Source: Legionellales bacterium (GTDB lineage Bacteria > Pseudomonadota > Gammaproteobacteria > JAHCLG01). From it: 64,000 bases of DNA. The stretch spans positions 1-64,000 of the forward strand of contig JAHCLG010000010.1 in NCBI GenBank assembly GCA_026125385.1, written 5' to 3'. The notes beneath the pieces are model-generated. The model searched no databases. It worked only from the letters and a program-made list of their open reading frames with translations, and was not told where the DNA came from. Below, piece by piece: positions 43,872 through 53,428 of the stretch. A program made the position numbers and the translations under genes. How positions within the stretch are numbered: the stretch's first letter is position 1; each line of letters opens with the position of its first letter.

Positions 43872-43994
43872 ATACTCAAAACGATTGGCGTATAAGCAAG
43901 ATGCGGAGTTAAATAGGCGAAAGAATGTATAGTTAATACAGTCCTCTACCGATTTGGCTCTGCAACAAAGCCTAAGATTCAAACGTGAAGAGTA
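43872..43994 (+). repeat. Dispersed repeat, copy A
   Basis: About 123 bp that align with 50595-50716 in the same direction and 52600-52708 in reverse. Shared landmarks are ACTCAAA, GCGGAGTTAAA, AGGCGAAA, AATGTA, GCAACAAAGCCTAA and a distal ATTCAA. Identity is moderate, so the copies are old. Confidence 0.7.
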
Positions 43995-44264
43995 GCGATA
44001 AATTGTAGAAAGATTAAGTATTATTGCCCCAGCGGGGCAAAATAAAATGAAGAAAAGAAATAATTAAAGAAAGAAGAATAAACTTTTTCAGAAGAAAAAA
44101 TTGAGTGTGATTGATTTTTTGCAGTTATTAATGTTTTCATGAAAGTTAGTATACCAAATTTATTGAGTTACGCAATGTACAATTGATTAAAATCGCACTG
44201 TTTGCTTTGAGATAGGCAATATGCTATTTTTTTGTATTAATTATTTATAAATTTTTAAACGCAG

Positions 44265-44356
44265 CGTAGCCTGGAACGGAGCGCAGCGTAGATCCAGGAT
44301 CAGAGCATTTGTATACTTCGATCCTGGATCTACGCTGCGCTCCGTTCCAGGCTACG
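44265..44356. repeat. 37-bp perfect inverted repeat upstream of the AIM24-like gene
   Basis: Arms 44265-44301 and 44320-44356 are exact reverse complements around an 18-nt loop. Each arm contains GCCTGGAACGG, GAGCGCAGCGTAG and ATCCAGGATC. The right arm ends 33 bp before the start at 44389. It is GC-rich compared with its surroundings, consistent with a mobile hairpin or REP-like element. The stretch 43995-44264 between repeat copy A and this palindrome holds nothing I recognise. Confidence 0.85.
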
Positions 44357-44388
44357 TCAATCTACATTACTTGTCAGGAGAGAGATTA

Positions 44389-45084
44389 ATGAAATCACCA
44401 CATATTTTACCCACGCAAGCATGCGAAGAAACCTTTGCCAATATTACTTATCACCTCGATGGTGAATTAGTGCCGGTATTAACCGTTAATATCACCCCGG
44501 AATATCCTATTTTTTTCGAACATCATGTGATGCTATGGAAACATCCATCAGTTAAGATCTCGTTAAAAACGATACGGGGCGCGTTCAAAAGAATAATTGC
44601 TGGCAAGCAAGTTTTTATTACAGAAGCCACCGGTCATGGGCAAATTGCATTTAGTCGCGATGGTGCGGGTCATATCTTTGCAAAACATTTAAAATGTGGT
44701 GAAGAACTCGATGTCCGTGAACATCAATTTTTGGCGGCAAGTCAAAATATCGATTATTCGTTTAAACGCGTACAAGGCATTTCAAATATGCTGTTAGGTA
44801 GTTCAGGTTTTTTTATCGATACCTTTCGTGCTGAAGCAGATGATGGTATTTTATGGTTACACGGTTATGGTAATGTATTTGAAATTGAGTTAGGCGATGG
44901 TGAAGCCATTGATGTTGAACCGGGTAGCTGGTTATATAAAGAACGCTCCGTAAAAATGGATACCATCGGACAAAAATTAGTGGCCGGTCTTTTTGGTGGC
45001 TCAAATATAATTATCAACCGTTTTACGGGTCCTGGTCGACTTGGGCTGCAATCCATGTATTATTCTTTTCCTTTAGCAAGATAA
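44389..45084 (+). CDS. AIM24/TIGR00266 family protein
   Basis: This 231-aa cytoplasmic beta-rich protein has the AIM24 pattern: HHVMLWKHPSVKIS, GAFKRIIAGKQVFITEATGH, GQIAFSRDGAGHIFAKHL, EHQFLAASQNIDYSF, GILWLHGYGNVFEIEL and IIINRFTGPGRLGLQSMYY. Its role in bacteria is not established. ATG 44389 follows AGGAGAG, which fixes the start. It is 16 bp upstream of the RidA gene and likely co-transcribed. Confidence 0.85.
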   Translation: MKSPHILPTQACEETFANITYHLDGELVPVLTVNITPEYPIFFEHHVMLWKHPSVKISLKTIRGAFKRIIAGKQVFITEATGHGQIAFSRDGAGHIFAKHLKCGEELDVREHQFLAASQNIDYSFKRVQGISNMLLGSSGFFIDTFRAEADDGILWLHGYGNVFEIELGDGEAIDVEPGSWLYKERSVKMDTIGQKLVAGLFGGSNIIINRFTGPGRLGLQSMYYSFPLAR

Positions 45085-45100
45085 TTAATAGGAGTTAATG

Positions 45101-45559
45101 ATGAAAAAATTTGCGATTACCATTCTGCTTTCTCTGCTGGTTACTTCGTTAAGTTTTGCGCAACCAGCGCTCAAAGAGGCGATTTACACCAAAAATTCTC
45201 CTGCTCCAATCGGCACTTATTCGCAAGCCATTAACGTCGGTAACACGGTTTATATTTCCGGCCAAATCCCTCTCGATCCTAAAACAGGAAAATTAGTTGC
45301 GGGCGATTTTTCTCAGCAAGCCAAACAAGCGCTTGCTAATTTAAATGCAATAACTCAAGCAGCGGGTGGTGATTTAAATAATATTGTTAAAATCACGGTA
45401 TACTTGACCGATCTTAAAAATTTTTCCACCTTCAATCAACTGATGGCACAGTATTTTCATCCGCCTTATCCAGCCCGCGCCGTGGTTGAGGTTAAACGTT
45501 TAGCGGATGACTCCCCGATTGAAATCGAGGCAATTATGATTGCGAAAAATCATGCTTAA
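45101..45559 (+). CDS. RidA family deaminase with signal peptide
   Basis: RidA enzymes hydrolyse reactive enamine/imine intermediates. This 152-aa protein has the family core (APIGTYSQAINVGNTVYISG, QIPLDPKTGKLV, VKITVYLTDLKNFSTFN, YPARAVVEVKRL, IEIEAIMIA), including the key Arg in PARA. Unlike usual cytoplasmic RidA it carries an N-terminal signal peptide (KKFAITILLSLLVTSLSFA), so it should act in the periplasm. ATG 45101 is preferred over 45098 because of the spacing to GGAG. Confidence 0.93.
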   Translation: MKKFAITILLSLLVTSLSFAQPALKEAIYTKNSPAPIGTYSQAINVGNTVYISGQIPLDPKTGKLVAGDFSQQAKQALANLNAITQAAGGDLNNIVKITVYLTDLKNFSTFNQLMAQYFHPPYPARAVVEVKRLADDSPIEIEAIMIAKNHA

Positions 45560-45584
45560 TAGAAATTACTAGGTGAAAAAATTA

Positions 45585-46154
45585 ATGACGACTCACTCAC
45601 CAAAATTCTATTTCTATCCGATTAATTCCGAATACCAAAAAATTATTTTAACGTGGTTTAATGAAGATCATGTTAAAGAGTTTTACTATGGTGAAGGCTT
45701 GCAAAATACTTTGCACAATATTGAATTATATTGCCAAGGCATTCGTCACAATGGCCGTTATGCGTTTGATCACTGGATTGCCTATTTAGAAGATAAACCC
45801 TTGGGTTTTTTAATGACGTCACCGGTGATGGGACCTTATGATAGCAAAGACGATGTTAATAAATGGTATATCGAAGGAAAAAAAATCGTTACGTTAGATC
45901 TATTAATCGGACCAAAAGAGTTTATCGGCAAGGGGCTTGCTCATAAAATGATTCAAGCGTTTATTCTAGATAAATTCGTTGACGCCGATTTTTTTCTGAT
46001 CGATCCCGCCCTATCCAATCCTAAAGCCATTCATGTTTATGAAAAAGCCGGCTTTAAAAAATTAACAGAATTTTGCCCCGCCTACGATCCCGTTCCTCAT
46101 CTTATGATGCGGCTTGAGGTCAAAGAATTAGCATCATCACACCACTGCGGTTAA
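45585..46154 (+). CDS. GNAT-family acetyltransferase (AAC(6')/IucB-like)
   Basis: This 189-aa protein has a GNAT fold of the Acetyltransf_8 kind: an N-terminal VKEFYYGEGLQNTL region, AYLEDKPLGFLMTSPV, TLDLLIGPKEFIGKGLAHKM with the acetyl-CoA-binding R/Q-x-x-G-x-G/A analogue, and DPALSNPKAIHVYEKAGFKK. Proteins of this group acylate aminoglycosides or siderophore hydroxylamines; the substrate here is unknown. ATG 45585 follows AGGTG. The gene converges with the TIG-domain gene, overlapping by 4 bp. Confidence 0.88.
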   Translation: MTTHSPKFYFYPINSEYQKIILTWFNEDHVKEFYYGEGLQNTLHNIELYCQGIRHNGRYAFDHWIAYLEDKPLGFLMTSPVMGPYDSKDDVNKWYIEGKKIVTLDLLIGPKEFIGKGLAHKMIQAFILDKFVDADFFLIDPALSNPKAIHVYEKAGFKKLTEFCPAYDPVPHLMMRLEVKELASSHHCG

Positions 46155-47635
46155 GGAGTAAAAGCTCTCACACAACGAACGCGCAATAACAATCCTTTAG
46201 CGGCACTATTTTGGTGTCCGTTGGAAAAATCTTCATAAAAGGCATTGAGCGTGGACATAACGCTGGCTTCTGTGGAGCTCCAATAGGCACTCGGATTAAA
46301 TCCCCCAATCGCGATTCTATTCTGATAAAGGCAATCTAATTGATTAGCCCCATTTCCAGCCGGTAAAAACCAATCGCTATAACACGTATTACCCGCTTGG
46401 CAAGGTGTATTGCCCTGAGAGTCGACTTCGTAATCACTACAGAGTTTTGCAGCGTAGGCCACACCACCATTTGCACCCAAAGCACTTTCAATCGCCACGG
46501 TATTAGCAGCACCATCGGCATTACTAGAAGCATTGGTAAGAGTGCCCGCCCCTCCCCATGCTATCGAGGTACTATTATCCGCCGTTGCTGCAATTAAATT
46601 ATTTAAGCCTCCATTAAGGCACGCAATCACCCCACCATACACCGCTTGACCTACTTGCGTTAGTAAATAGCTATAGCCATTGGGCAAGGTAATATTGCCA
46701 TTCGGTGTTGAAATAACAACATCAACAGCACCCGAGACATGGGCAGGAGTAACCGCGGTTACCGTCGTGGAATTCACCACATGAACACTGGTCGCAGCGA
46801 TGCCATCAAACGTGACGGCAGTGGATCCTGTTAAACCGGTTCCCGCAAGAACAACACCTTGACCGCCCGCAGCCGAACCCGAGGCCGGTGTGACAGAAAT
46901 GAGCGTACTACCTGAATCAATTCGAATTTCTCCGTTAATCGTATTGGTATTACTACCGTGGATCGGAAATTGGGTTAGAGGTACCACGACGCTCCCAGGA
47001 GTATAGATAAGCAAACAGCTCGCAAGTGGAGGTAAATTGGCACAAGTATTACCCGTTTCCGTGACATTATCTTCCAATGCCGTGCCAGTAAAATCCGACA
47101 TAATATTAGTTGCCGTAACCGTGGAAGAAGTATTATTAATCGTCAGTGATCCCACGCCGCCATTCGCAACTAACGTTACCGGTGAACGACTCACGGAAAT
47201 AGTCGCGGAGGAAATCGGTGGTGCTTGCGTGATATCCAAGCGATTCGCCGCACTCGGGCGATAACACTGTAAAGCGGAACCTTGTTCGCAGACGATGGGG
47301 CCATCGGTAATCGATTGAGTTAATTCATTTCCCTCAACTTGCAATGACAGTATACAAGACGCTTTGCCCGTAAGAATAAAAGGATTACCGCAGATCCCAA
47401 GTCCTGTGGTGATGGGATGAATGCCAGGAATTGCTTGCATGGCTAGCCGATGGGTTTTTGAAGATTGATTCGTGACGCGATATTGCACGGTAGCGGTGCC
47501 ATTAGCAGGCACTGCAATGGCAGTAGCCGTTAACGGTGTGAAAGTCCAGAGTGGTGCACCCGCTTTAGCAATATTCACCCACCCTAAGAGGAGTATCGCG
47601 CTCAAAAAACCTATCGTTGCCCAATAATTTTTCAC
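46151..47635 (-). CDS. Secreted IPT/TIG protein with C-terminal DUF1566
   Basis: This 494-aa protein has a signal peptide (FLSAILLLGWVNIAKA). A beta-sandwich, choice-of-anchor-like region at about 30-240 is followed by an IPT/TIG domain at 245-325 (ISVTPASGSAAGGQGVVLAG, DVVISTPNGNITLPNGYSYL) and a C-terminal DUF1566 domain with CYSDWFLPAGNGANQLDCLY, YWSSTEASV and LLLRVRCVRAF. Such proteins are expanded in Legionella and Coxiella relatives and are likely surface-exposed or released. Base composition is more GC-rich than in its neighbours. Confidence 0.88.
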   Translation of the reverse strand: MKNYWATIGFLSAILLLGWVNIAKAGAPLWTFTPLTATAIAVPANGTATVQYRVTNQSSKTHRLAMQAIPGIHPITTGLGICGNPFILTGKASCILSLQVEGNELTQSITDGPIVCEQGSALQCYRPSAANRLDITQAPPISSATISVSRSPVTLVANGGVGSLTINNTSSTVTATNIMSDFTGTALEDNVTETGNTCANLPPLASCLLIYTPGSVVVPLTQFPIHGSNTNTINGEIRIDSGSTLISVTPASGSAAGGQGVVLAGTGLTGSTAVTFDGIAATSVHVVNSTTVTAVTPAHVSGAVDVVISTPNGNITLPNGYSYLLTQVGQAVYGGVIACLNGGLNNLIAATADNSTSIAWGGAGTLTNASSNADGAANTVAIESALGANGGVAYAAKLCSDYEVDSQGNTPCQAGNTCYSDWFLPAGNGANQLDCLYQNRIAIGGFNPSAYWSSTEASVMSTLNAFYEDFSNGHQNSAAKGLLLRVRCVRAFTP

Positions 47636-47823
47636 AAGTCTATCCTTGAATCACTGTTTATTCATCCGGCGAAGAATGTAGAAGATACCGTTCATGCGTC
47701 GCTTTGTCTAGTGTGAAAATTCGCTAGCGCACGCAGTGTGAGCAATCTCAGCGAATAAAACACCTGTTCATCATATTTTCTTAAGCTTACGAGAGTACTA
47801 TAAGAAAAAAGGAGTATTGTTTT

Positions 47824-50439
47824 ATGCCTTTGATTAATGCTATCAGAGAACTACAAGGTTTTGTTAAGAATTATCCATATCTCAACGAGCAAAACATGGT
47901 GTTGAGTGAATTTCTTAAGGCGGTAGATGGAAAAATTTGGCAAATCGAAACGGCGATATTGCCTGGGGCTTTGGGGCCTGATGTAGCTCAATATCAAGCG
48001 AAAATGGGAAATTTTCTTGCGTTGTTGGATGGTCAATTGTGGTCAGCACTTGAAAAATTAAAAGTAGATGAAAATATTAAGCCTAAATATCAAAAATACA
48101 ACCTTCCTCTTGATTTTAATGAGTACACACAAGAATTAAATACCTTCAAAAAAGAATACTTGGTTACTTTTTATTTAGATAATTCCGCTGAACAAAGTGA
48201 TTTTGAATTAAACGACAGCACTGTTAAAACTCGACAATATTTATTTTGGGATACCCAATTAAATCGCATTTATAATCGAATTGATGAATTAAATAATAAA
48301 TTTTTATTTCTTCCTTGGAAATCGCTTTATCAAGAAATAACATCTATTAGAAAACAACTCATAGCAATTCCTGCGAAATTATTATCAGCAGAACATCAGA
48401 GAAAATTACACACTAAAAAAGCTAATACTAATGGTTTATTAGAAGCAATTGAAAAAAGGGTGAAAGAAAAAGAAGAATGCTTAGCAAGTTTTTCAAAAAA
48501 TCTGGTTTCATATAGCAATATGGTGAATTCGAATCCCTTAAAAGACGGTTTATTAACTGAAATCAACTCCGATCTCGCCCGAATAGAAAGCTATTCCGAT
48601 CCAGAATCAGAAAAAATCAAAGTTAATTATATAGCATTAAAAGATGAGTTAATTGAAAAACTAAATAAAATTAAAATCGAAAGAGAAGCACGAAGCAAAG
48701 AATTGCATGAATGGCTAGAAAATTTAAAAAATGCTCAAGAAGAAATTAATATTTTCACCACTCGCTGCAAAAATATTAACAGTGACACTACAGAACTTTT
48801 TCGGGTTAAAAATAAATTAACCAATGAAATTAACGTATTTAAAAAACTTATTAACAATTGGGCTTTTCCTTCGTGGTTCTCTACCACAGAAAAAGTGGAT
48901 ATGTCGTCATCTTCAAATTTTACAATTCCCGATGAGTTAACTTATCAAGCGTATTTTGAAGCAGAAAAAAATCAATATATTTCTCAATTAGAGAATCTAA
49001 CTGAAAATTTAAATGCATTAACTCCAACAACCTCCGATAACGATGATGCAACTCATCAACCTCATACTACGCAGCACTTTTGGCCTACACGCGCCAATGC
49101 GGCCACTACGCCGCCAATTAGAATTCCAGTTAGTCGCACTAAAAAAAATATCAATGGCACTGGTGATGATAAAGACGATACTCAGTCACAAACTTCACAA
49201 AACGAAGCATTGTCTATCGCAGCAACAACTAACCTAGGTGATGCTGACTCAGAGTCAGATAGAGATAGTATTAATTATGATACTGTTTCAACGTCGAGTG
49301 AAATAAGTATGAGTGTGAATACTGATTATAATAGTTATAGTCATGATAATAATCATCCATCAGGAACTTCACAAAGTGGAACACTCTCGTCGGATCATGA
49401 TCGTTCAGAGTCAGGTTCAGAAAATAATGATGTCACAGCAGCAAATAGCGATGCCAATTTAAATGCAATGCAAAAATCTCCTTCTTTAGCTGAAGATTTA
49501 AATAATTCACCAGATACAGATGATGAGTCTGAGGAAGAAAATGAAGAAAACTCTTTTTTCTTTAGATCGAGGAACAATGAAAAAAGAAGAATCTTTTCTA
49601 AAAAAACGACCCAAGCGCCTAACGTTAGCCAACCTGGTTTATTTGCAAGAAACGATTCCCTCAAACGAAATGACCCACCTGAAATAACTTTGCAAGCTCA
49701 ATCACCACTACAGAATGAAACAACAGATTCAGCTTCAAATTCAAATTCATTTAGCGATATTGCTCAAGCATTGAATTCTTCATCTCATCCCTCAAAGTCT
49801 ACTGAAACTACAACACATGGAGCTAGCACCTCGAGTGCAGGTGAACATTCACAATCTTCACAAGCAACAGCAATAACAACCCAAACTTCGCCAGAAATGG
49901 AAGCGTCCTCTTCCTCAAACCAACAAAGCGATGGGATGACGCATTCAACGATCACAAATACAACGGAAAACAACCAGTATCAGTCATCAAGACAAATAAC
50001 TAGCACACTAATACCTGAAAATAATCGGTCTACACAAACTCCTGTTCAGTTTAGCTTAGATCATGGAATGATAAATATATTAAAGAAAATTAAAACTGAA
50101 TTAGAAGATAAAAAAAGGAGTGTGGAGGCATCGTATTGTTTTTTTGATAAGTCGGCAGAAATTAAGACTCAGAGAATTACCTTATTTGATAGTCACATTA
50201 CCAAAATCCAGAATTTGATAGAAGACCCTACAACGCCCGATTCTAGAGGGTTGTTAGACAAGATCAACAAAATCAATACAGCATTTTCAGCCACCGATGA
50301 AAATATTCTCCCACACCGCAATCATTTCTCACGTCACTTTGCTTGGTGGAAACCCGATGTAGTGAAATTTTATGCTGAGTCGGCAAATAAAATTAAAAAT
50401 AATATTTTAAACCCTTTGAAGATAACTGTTAGAACTTAA
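47824..50439 (+). CDS. Large coiled-coil, Ser/Thr-rich protein; effector candidate
   Basis: This 871-aa protein has no signal peptide, membrane segment or enzyme motif I can recognise. Residues 1-400 are helical with coiled-coil stretches (NTFKKEYLVTFYLDN; EKLNKIKIEREARSKELHEW). Residues 400-740 are low-complexity Ser/Thr/Asn/Gln with an acidic patch (TDDESEEENEENS). Residues 745-871 are helical again and the end is ILNPLKITVRT. Size, composition and absence of homology to housekeeping genes resemble Dot/Icm effectors of Legionellales, but no translocation signal is clear. AAAAGGAG precedes the start. It is alone between two non-coding regions. Confidence 0.8.
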   Translation: MPLINAIRELQGFVKNYPYLNEQNMVLSEFLKAVDGKIWQIETAILPGALGPDVAQYQAKMGNFLALLDGQLWSALEKLKVDENIKPKYQKYNLPLDFNEYTQELNTFKKEYLVTFYLDNSAEQSDFELNDSTVKTRQYLFWDTQLNRIYNRIDELNNKFLFLPWKSLYQEITSIRKQLIAIPAKLLSAEHQRKLHTKKANTNGLLEAIEKRVKEKEECLASFSKNLVSYSNMVNSNPLKDGLLTEINSDLARIESYSDPESEKIKVNYIALKDELIEKLNKIKIEREARSKELHEWLENLKNAQEEINIFTTRCKNINSDTTELFRVKNKLTNEINVFKKLINNWAFPSWFSTTEKVDMSSSSNFTIPDELTYQAYFEAEKNQYISQLENLTENLNALTPTTSDNDDATHQPHTTQHFWPTRANAATTPPIRIPVSRTKKNINGTGDDKDDTQSQTSQNEALSIAATTNLGDADSESDRDSINYDTVSTSSEISMSVNTDYNSYSHDNNHPSGTSQSGTLSSDHDRSESGSENNDVTAANSDANLNAMQKSPSLAEDLNNSPDTDDESEEENEENSFFFRSRNNEKRRIFSKKTTQAPNVSQPGLFARNDSLKRNDPPEITLQAQSPLQNETTDSASNSNSFSDIAQALNSSSHPSKSTETTTHGASTSSAGEHSQSSQATAITTQTSPEMEASSSSNQQSDGMTHSTITNTTENNQYQSSRQITSTLIPENNRSTQTPVQFSLDHGMINILKKIKTELEDKKRSVEASYCFFDKSAEIKTQRITLFDSHITKIQNLIEDPTTPDSRGLLDKINKINTAFSATDENILPHRNHFSRHFAWWKPDVVKFYAESANKIKNNILNPLKITVRT

Positions 50440-50594
50440 AAAAATTTACCCCTAGCTCTAAATACCAACCACTCGACAACAACGCCCTATCTCCACGCCC
50501 AATTTAGCATCATAACTTCCCTCACCGCTCAATTAACTAGTATTTTCTAAGCACTGCCGTTAAAATCATCCTCTAGATTAGATAACGCAAATCG

Positions 50595-50716
50595 CTACTC
50601 AAACGCTTGGATTATCAGTGAGGCACGGAGTTAAAGAGGCGAAAAAATGTAGACCTAAGCCATGTCTCCGGATCTCTAGCTTGGCAACAGAGCCTAAATT
50701 CAAGCATAAAGAAGTG
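50595..50716 (+). repeat. Dispersed repeat, copy B
   Basis: Aligned with copy A (43872-43994) over its length, with shared CTCAAA, GGAGTTAAA, AGGCGAAA, AATGTA, GCAACAGAGCCTAAA. It ends 34 bp before the start of the ABC exporter gene, so it may contribute the 5' leader. The stretch 50440-50594 to its left holds nothing I recognise. Confidence 0.7.
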
Positions 50717-50750
50717 GCCTTTGGCGTTTCAAATACAGAGTTTAAATTTC

Positions 50751-52586
50751 ATGACACCACAACCCGACTACTTACAACCCGCGCGTTATCCTTTGCTTCG
50801 TCTATTAAGCTATATGCGTCCTTATCGCAAAAATTATTTATTAGCGTGTTTATATTCCATTTTAAATAAATTATTCGATATTTTCCCTGAAATTCTTATC
50901 GGGGGTGCGGTCGATATTGTGGTAAATCGCCACGATTCGTGGATTGCGCGTTTCACCGGATATCCTTCGATCACCCATCAACTGGCGTTGCTTGGTGCGA
51001 TCACGTTTATAATTTGGTGTGGCGAATCGCTATTTCAATATCTCTATAGCATAAAATGGCGCAACCTGGCGCAAGTGGTTGAACATCATTTACGCATGGA
51101 TGCCTATGATCATATTCAAAGCGCGAAATTACCCGATATTGAACGCCATGAAGTGGGACAACTCATTGCCACCATTAACGATGATATTAATCAACTCGAA
51201 CGTTTTTTAGAAGATGGCATTAATCAAATCATTCAAATTATTGCCTCTACACTGCTAATAGGTTTGGTTTTTTTAGCATTTTCCCCGCTCATCACCTTAT
51301 TTGCGATTGTGCCGATTCCATTTATTTTAATGGGTGCGTTTTATTTTCAACATAAACTAGAACCCAAATTTTTAAATGTGCGCTCGCGAGCCGCTAATAT
51401 CAGTGCGGCATTAACTAATAACATTCACGGCATCGCGGTTATTAAAAGTTATACGGCGGAAAAATATGAAAGTGCACGAATTAACGAACTCAGTCAGCAA
51501 TATCAACAAGCCAATCGTGAAACCATTCGCATCAGCTCCATGGTCACGCCCGTTATTCGCATTGCAATTTTAACGGGCTTTTTGTGCACGCTGTTAATTG
51601 GCGGTTATCAAGCGATCCATCATACGATGAATGTGGGTGTTTTTAGTGTATTAGTTTTTTTATCGCAACGCTTGTTGTGGCCATTTAGTTATTTAGCGGA
51701 AGTAACTGTCGATTATCAACGTGTCATGGCCTCCACGACTCGCGTGTTTAATTTACTCACTTGGCCCATTGAGATGGACGAACCTAGTGAAACTACACTT
51801 ACTCTGGATGAAACAGTAAAAGCCGATATCGTCTTTCAAGAAATTAATTTTAGTTATCCCAATTCACATCGCCCAGCAATTATCGATTTAAATTTAACGA
51901 TTCCCTTTCAGCACACCATTGCCTTTGTCGGTGAATCGGGTTCGGGTAAAAGTTCGATGATTAAATTACTCAGTCGTTTTTATCAACCCAATCACGGAAC
52001 TATTTTATACGGTGGGCAAGACATTCAACGTTTTGATAAAAAATGGTGGCGCCAACAAATTTCTTTAGTGAATCAAGATATTTTTTTATTTTCAGGCACC
52101 ATTAAAGAAAATATTGCTTATGCAATTGATAATGTTAGCGAAGCGCAAATTCAACAAGCCGCCATTATTGCTGGCGCCGATAAATTTATTCAAGAATTCC
52201 CGCAAAAATATGCCACTCACATTGGTCAGCGCGGAATTAATTTATCCGGTGGTCAGCGTCAACGTATTGCCATTGCTCGGGCAATTTTAAAAAATGCCCC
52301 CATTTTAATTCTCGATGAAGCCACCTCGGCAGTTGATAATGAAACAGAATTAGCCATTCAACAAGCCATGGAAGTGATTGCAAACACCAAAACGGTGATC
52401 ATGATTGCGCATCGTTTATCGACTATTCGTCACGCCAATTGTATTTATGTATTTGATCAAGGACACGTTATCGAACATGGCACGCATGATGAATTAATTG
52501 CCTTGAATGGCCATTATAAAAAATTATGGGATATCCAAACGGGTGTAACGCAAAACACTGAAGGAGTAGTTCCTTTCCCAGATTAG
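50751..52586 (+). CDS. MsbA-like ABC exporter (fused membrane and ATPase domains)
   Basis: This 611-aa half-size exporter acts as a homodimer. Residues 1-330 form a six-helix ABC type 1 membrane domain. The ATPase domain has Walker A GESGSGKS at 394-401, Q-loop SLVNQDIFLFSG, signature LSGGQRQRIAIARAI, Walker B ILILDEATSAVD and the H-loop MIAHRLST. It is closest in style to lipid A/multidrug exporters of the MsbA/McjD group. The ATG at 50751 is preferred over an upstream TTG. It stands alone, flanked by two copies of the dispersed repeat. Confidence 0.93.
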   Translation: MTPQPDYLQPARYPLLRLLSYMRPYRKNYLLACLYSILNKLFDIFPEILIGGAVDIVVNRHDSWIARFTGYPSITHQLALLGAITFIIWCGESLFQYLYSIKWRNLAQVVEHHLRMDAYDHIQSAKLPDIERHEVGQLIATINDDINQLERFLEDGINQIIQIIASTLLIGLVFLAFSPLITLFAIVPIPFILMGAFYFQHKLEPKFLNVRSRAANISAALTNNIHGIAVIKSYTAEKYESARINELSQQYQQANRETIRISSMVTPVIRIAILTGFLCTLLIGGYQAIHHTMNVGVFSVLVFLSQRLLWPFSYLAEVTVDYQRVMASTTRVFNLLTWPIEMDEPSETTLTLDETVKADIVFQEINFSYPNSHRPAIIDLNLTIPFQHTIAFVGESGSGKSSMIKLLSRFYQPNHGTILYGGQDIQRFDKKWWRQQISLVNQDIFLFSGTIKENIAYAIDNVSEAQIQQAAIIAGADKFIQEFPQKYATHIGQRGINLSGGQRQRIAIARAILKNAPILILDEATSAVDNETELAIQQAMEVIANTKTVIMIAHRLSTIRHANCIYVFDQGHVIEHGTHDELIALNGHYKKLWDIQTGVTQNTEGVVPFPD

Positions 52587-52599
52587 GACAAATTGATAG

Positions 52600-52708
52600 A
52601 TATTCTTCATACTTCAATTTTAGGCTTTGTTGTCGAGCTAAAGCTACGAAGGGATTGTATTCAGTATACACTCCTTCGTAGCTTTAACTCGATGCCTCGC
52701 CAGCCAAA
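52600..52708 (-). repeat. Dispersed repeat, copy C, with strong internal hairpin
   Basis: This is the reverse-oriented relative of copies A and B (TTAGGCTTTGTTG is identical to the complement of copy A). Here the two halves form a near-perfect stem: GAGCTAAAGCTACGAAGG pairs with CCTTCGTAGCTTTAACTC with one mismatch. It lies exactly between the convergent ABC exporter and dps genes and may serve as a bidirectional terminator. Confidence 0.75.
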
Positions 52709-53176
52709 TTAATCTAATAAACTTCGCAACATCCACGCCGTTTTTTCGTGCAGCTGCAAACGTTGTGTTAATAAATCACAACTGGCTTCATCGGTAGCTT
52801 CATCCGCTACGGGAAAAATTTCACGTGCGGTTCGCACCACCGCTTCATGGCCTTCAACTAATTGCTGAATCATTTGCTGAGCGCTGATCACTGTGGTTTC
52901 TTCTTTTATTGAGGTTAACTCACTAAACTGACGATAACTACCTGGAGCAAATACCCCTAACGCACGAATGCGCTCAGCAATCACATCAACCGCATCAGCT
53001 AATTCGATGTATTGTTGTTCAAACATTAAATGCAACGTAGAAAACATGGGGCCTGTAACATTCCAATGAAAATTATGAGTTTTTAAATATAGTGTGTAAG
53101 TATCTGCTAATAAACGGGATAAACCCTCTGCAATTTTTTTACGCTGTTCTTCGTTAATACCAATATTAATACGCAT
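52709..53176 (-). CDS. dps: Dps family ferritin-like protein
   Basis: Dps protects DNA by forming a dodecamer that oxidises and stores iron. The 155-aa protein shows the family pattern: [20 protein letters not shown] with the ferroxidase His, [20 protein letters not shown] with the paired acidic residues, [14 protein letters not shown], and a C-terminal [15 protein letters not shown] helix. A short N-terminus without a Lys-rich tail suggests little direct DNA binding. Ribosome-binding site AAGGAG precedes the start. Confidence 0.94.
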   Translation of the reverse strand: MRINIGINEEQRKKIAEGLSRLLADTYTLYLKTHNFHWNVTGPMFSTLHLMFEQQYIELADAVDVIAERIRALGVFAPGSYRQFSELTSIKEETTVISAQQMIQQLVEGHEAVVRTAREIFPVADEATDEASCDLLTQRLQLHEKTAWMLRSLLD

Positions 53177-53428
53177 GATAAAACTCCTTTATATGCTAAA
53201 GAGCTTTCATTGTAACGAAAGTGTGATGAATAGTCAGTAACTCAATACCTTTAAGCAATTACTGATTAATGAAAATAGACAAGTTAATCAGACGATAGAG
53301 CAATTTACCCAGTATCCAGAATATTTCGGTTTTCATGCGTCTAAAGGTTACTACCAGCGACGTTAGCACATAATTAAAATTTGTGGTAAGGTTAGGCTCA
53401 TTTTAAATGCAAAGAACTAACCTCAAAC

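Noticed and set aside
49395-49664. Ser/Phe-rich minus-strand ORF opposite the 871-aa gene
   Set aside because: It is the antisense shadow of the Ser/Glu-rich low-complexity region of the plus-strand gene.
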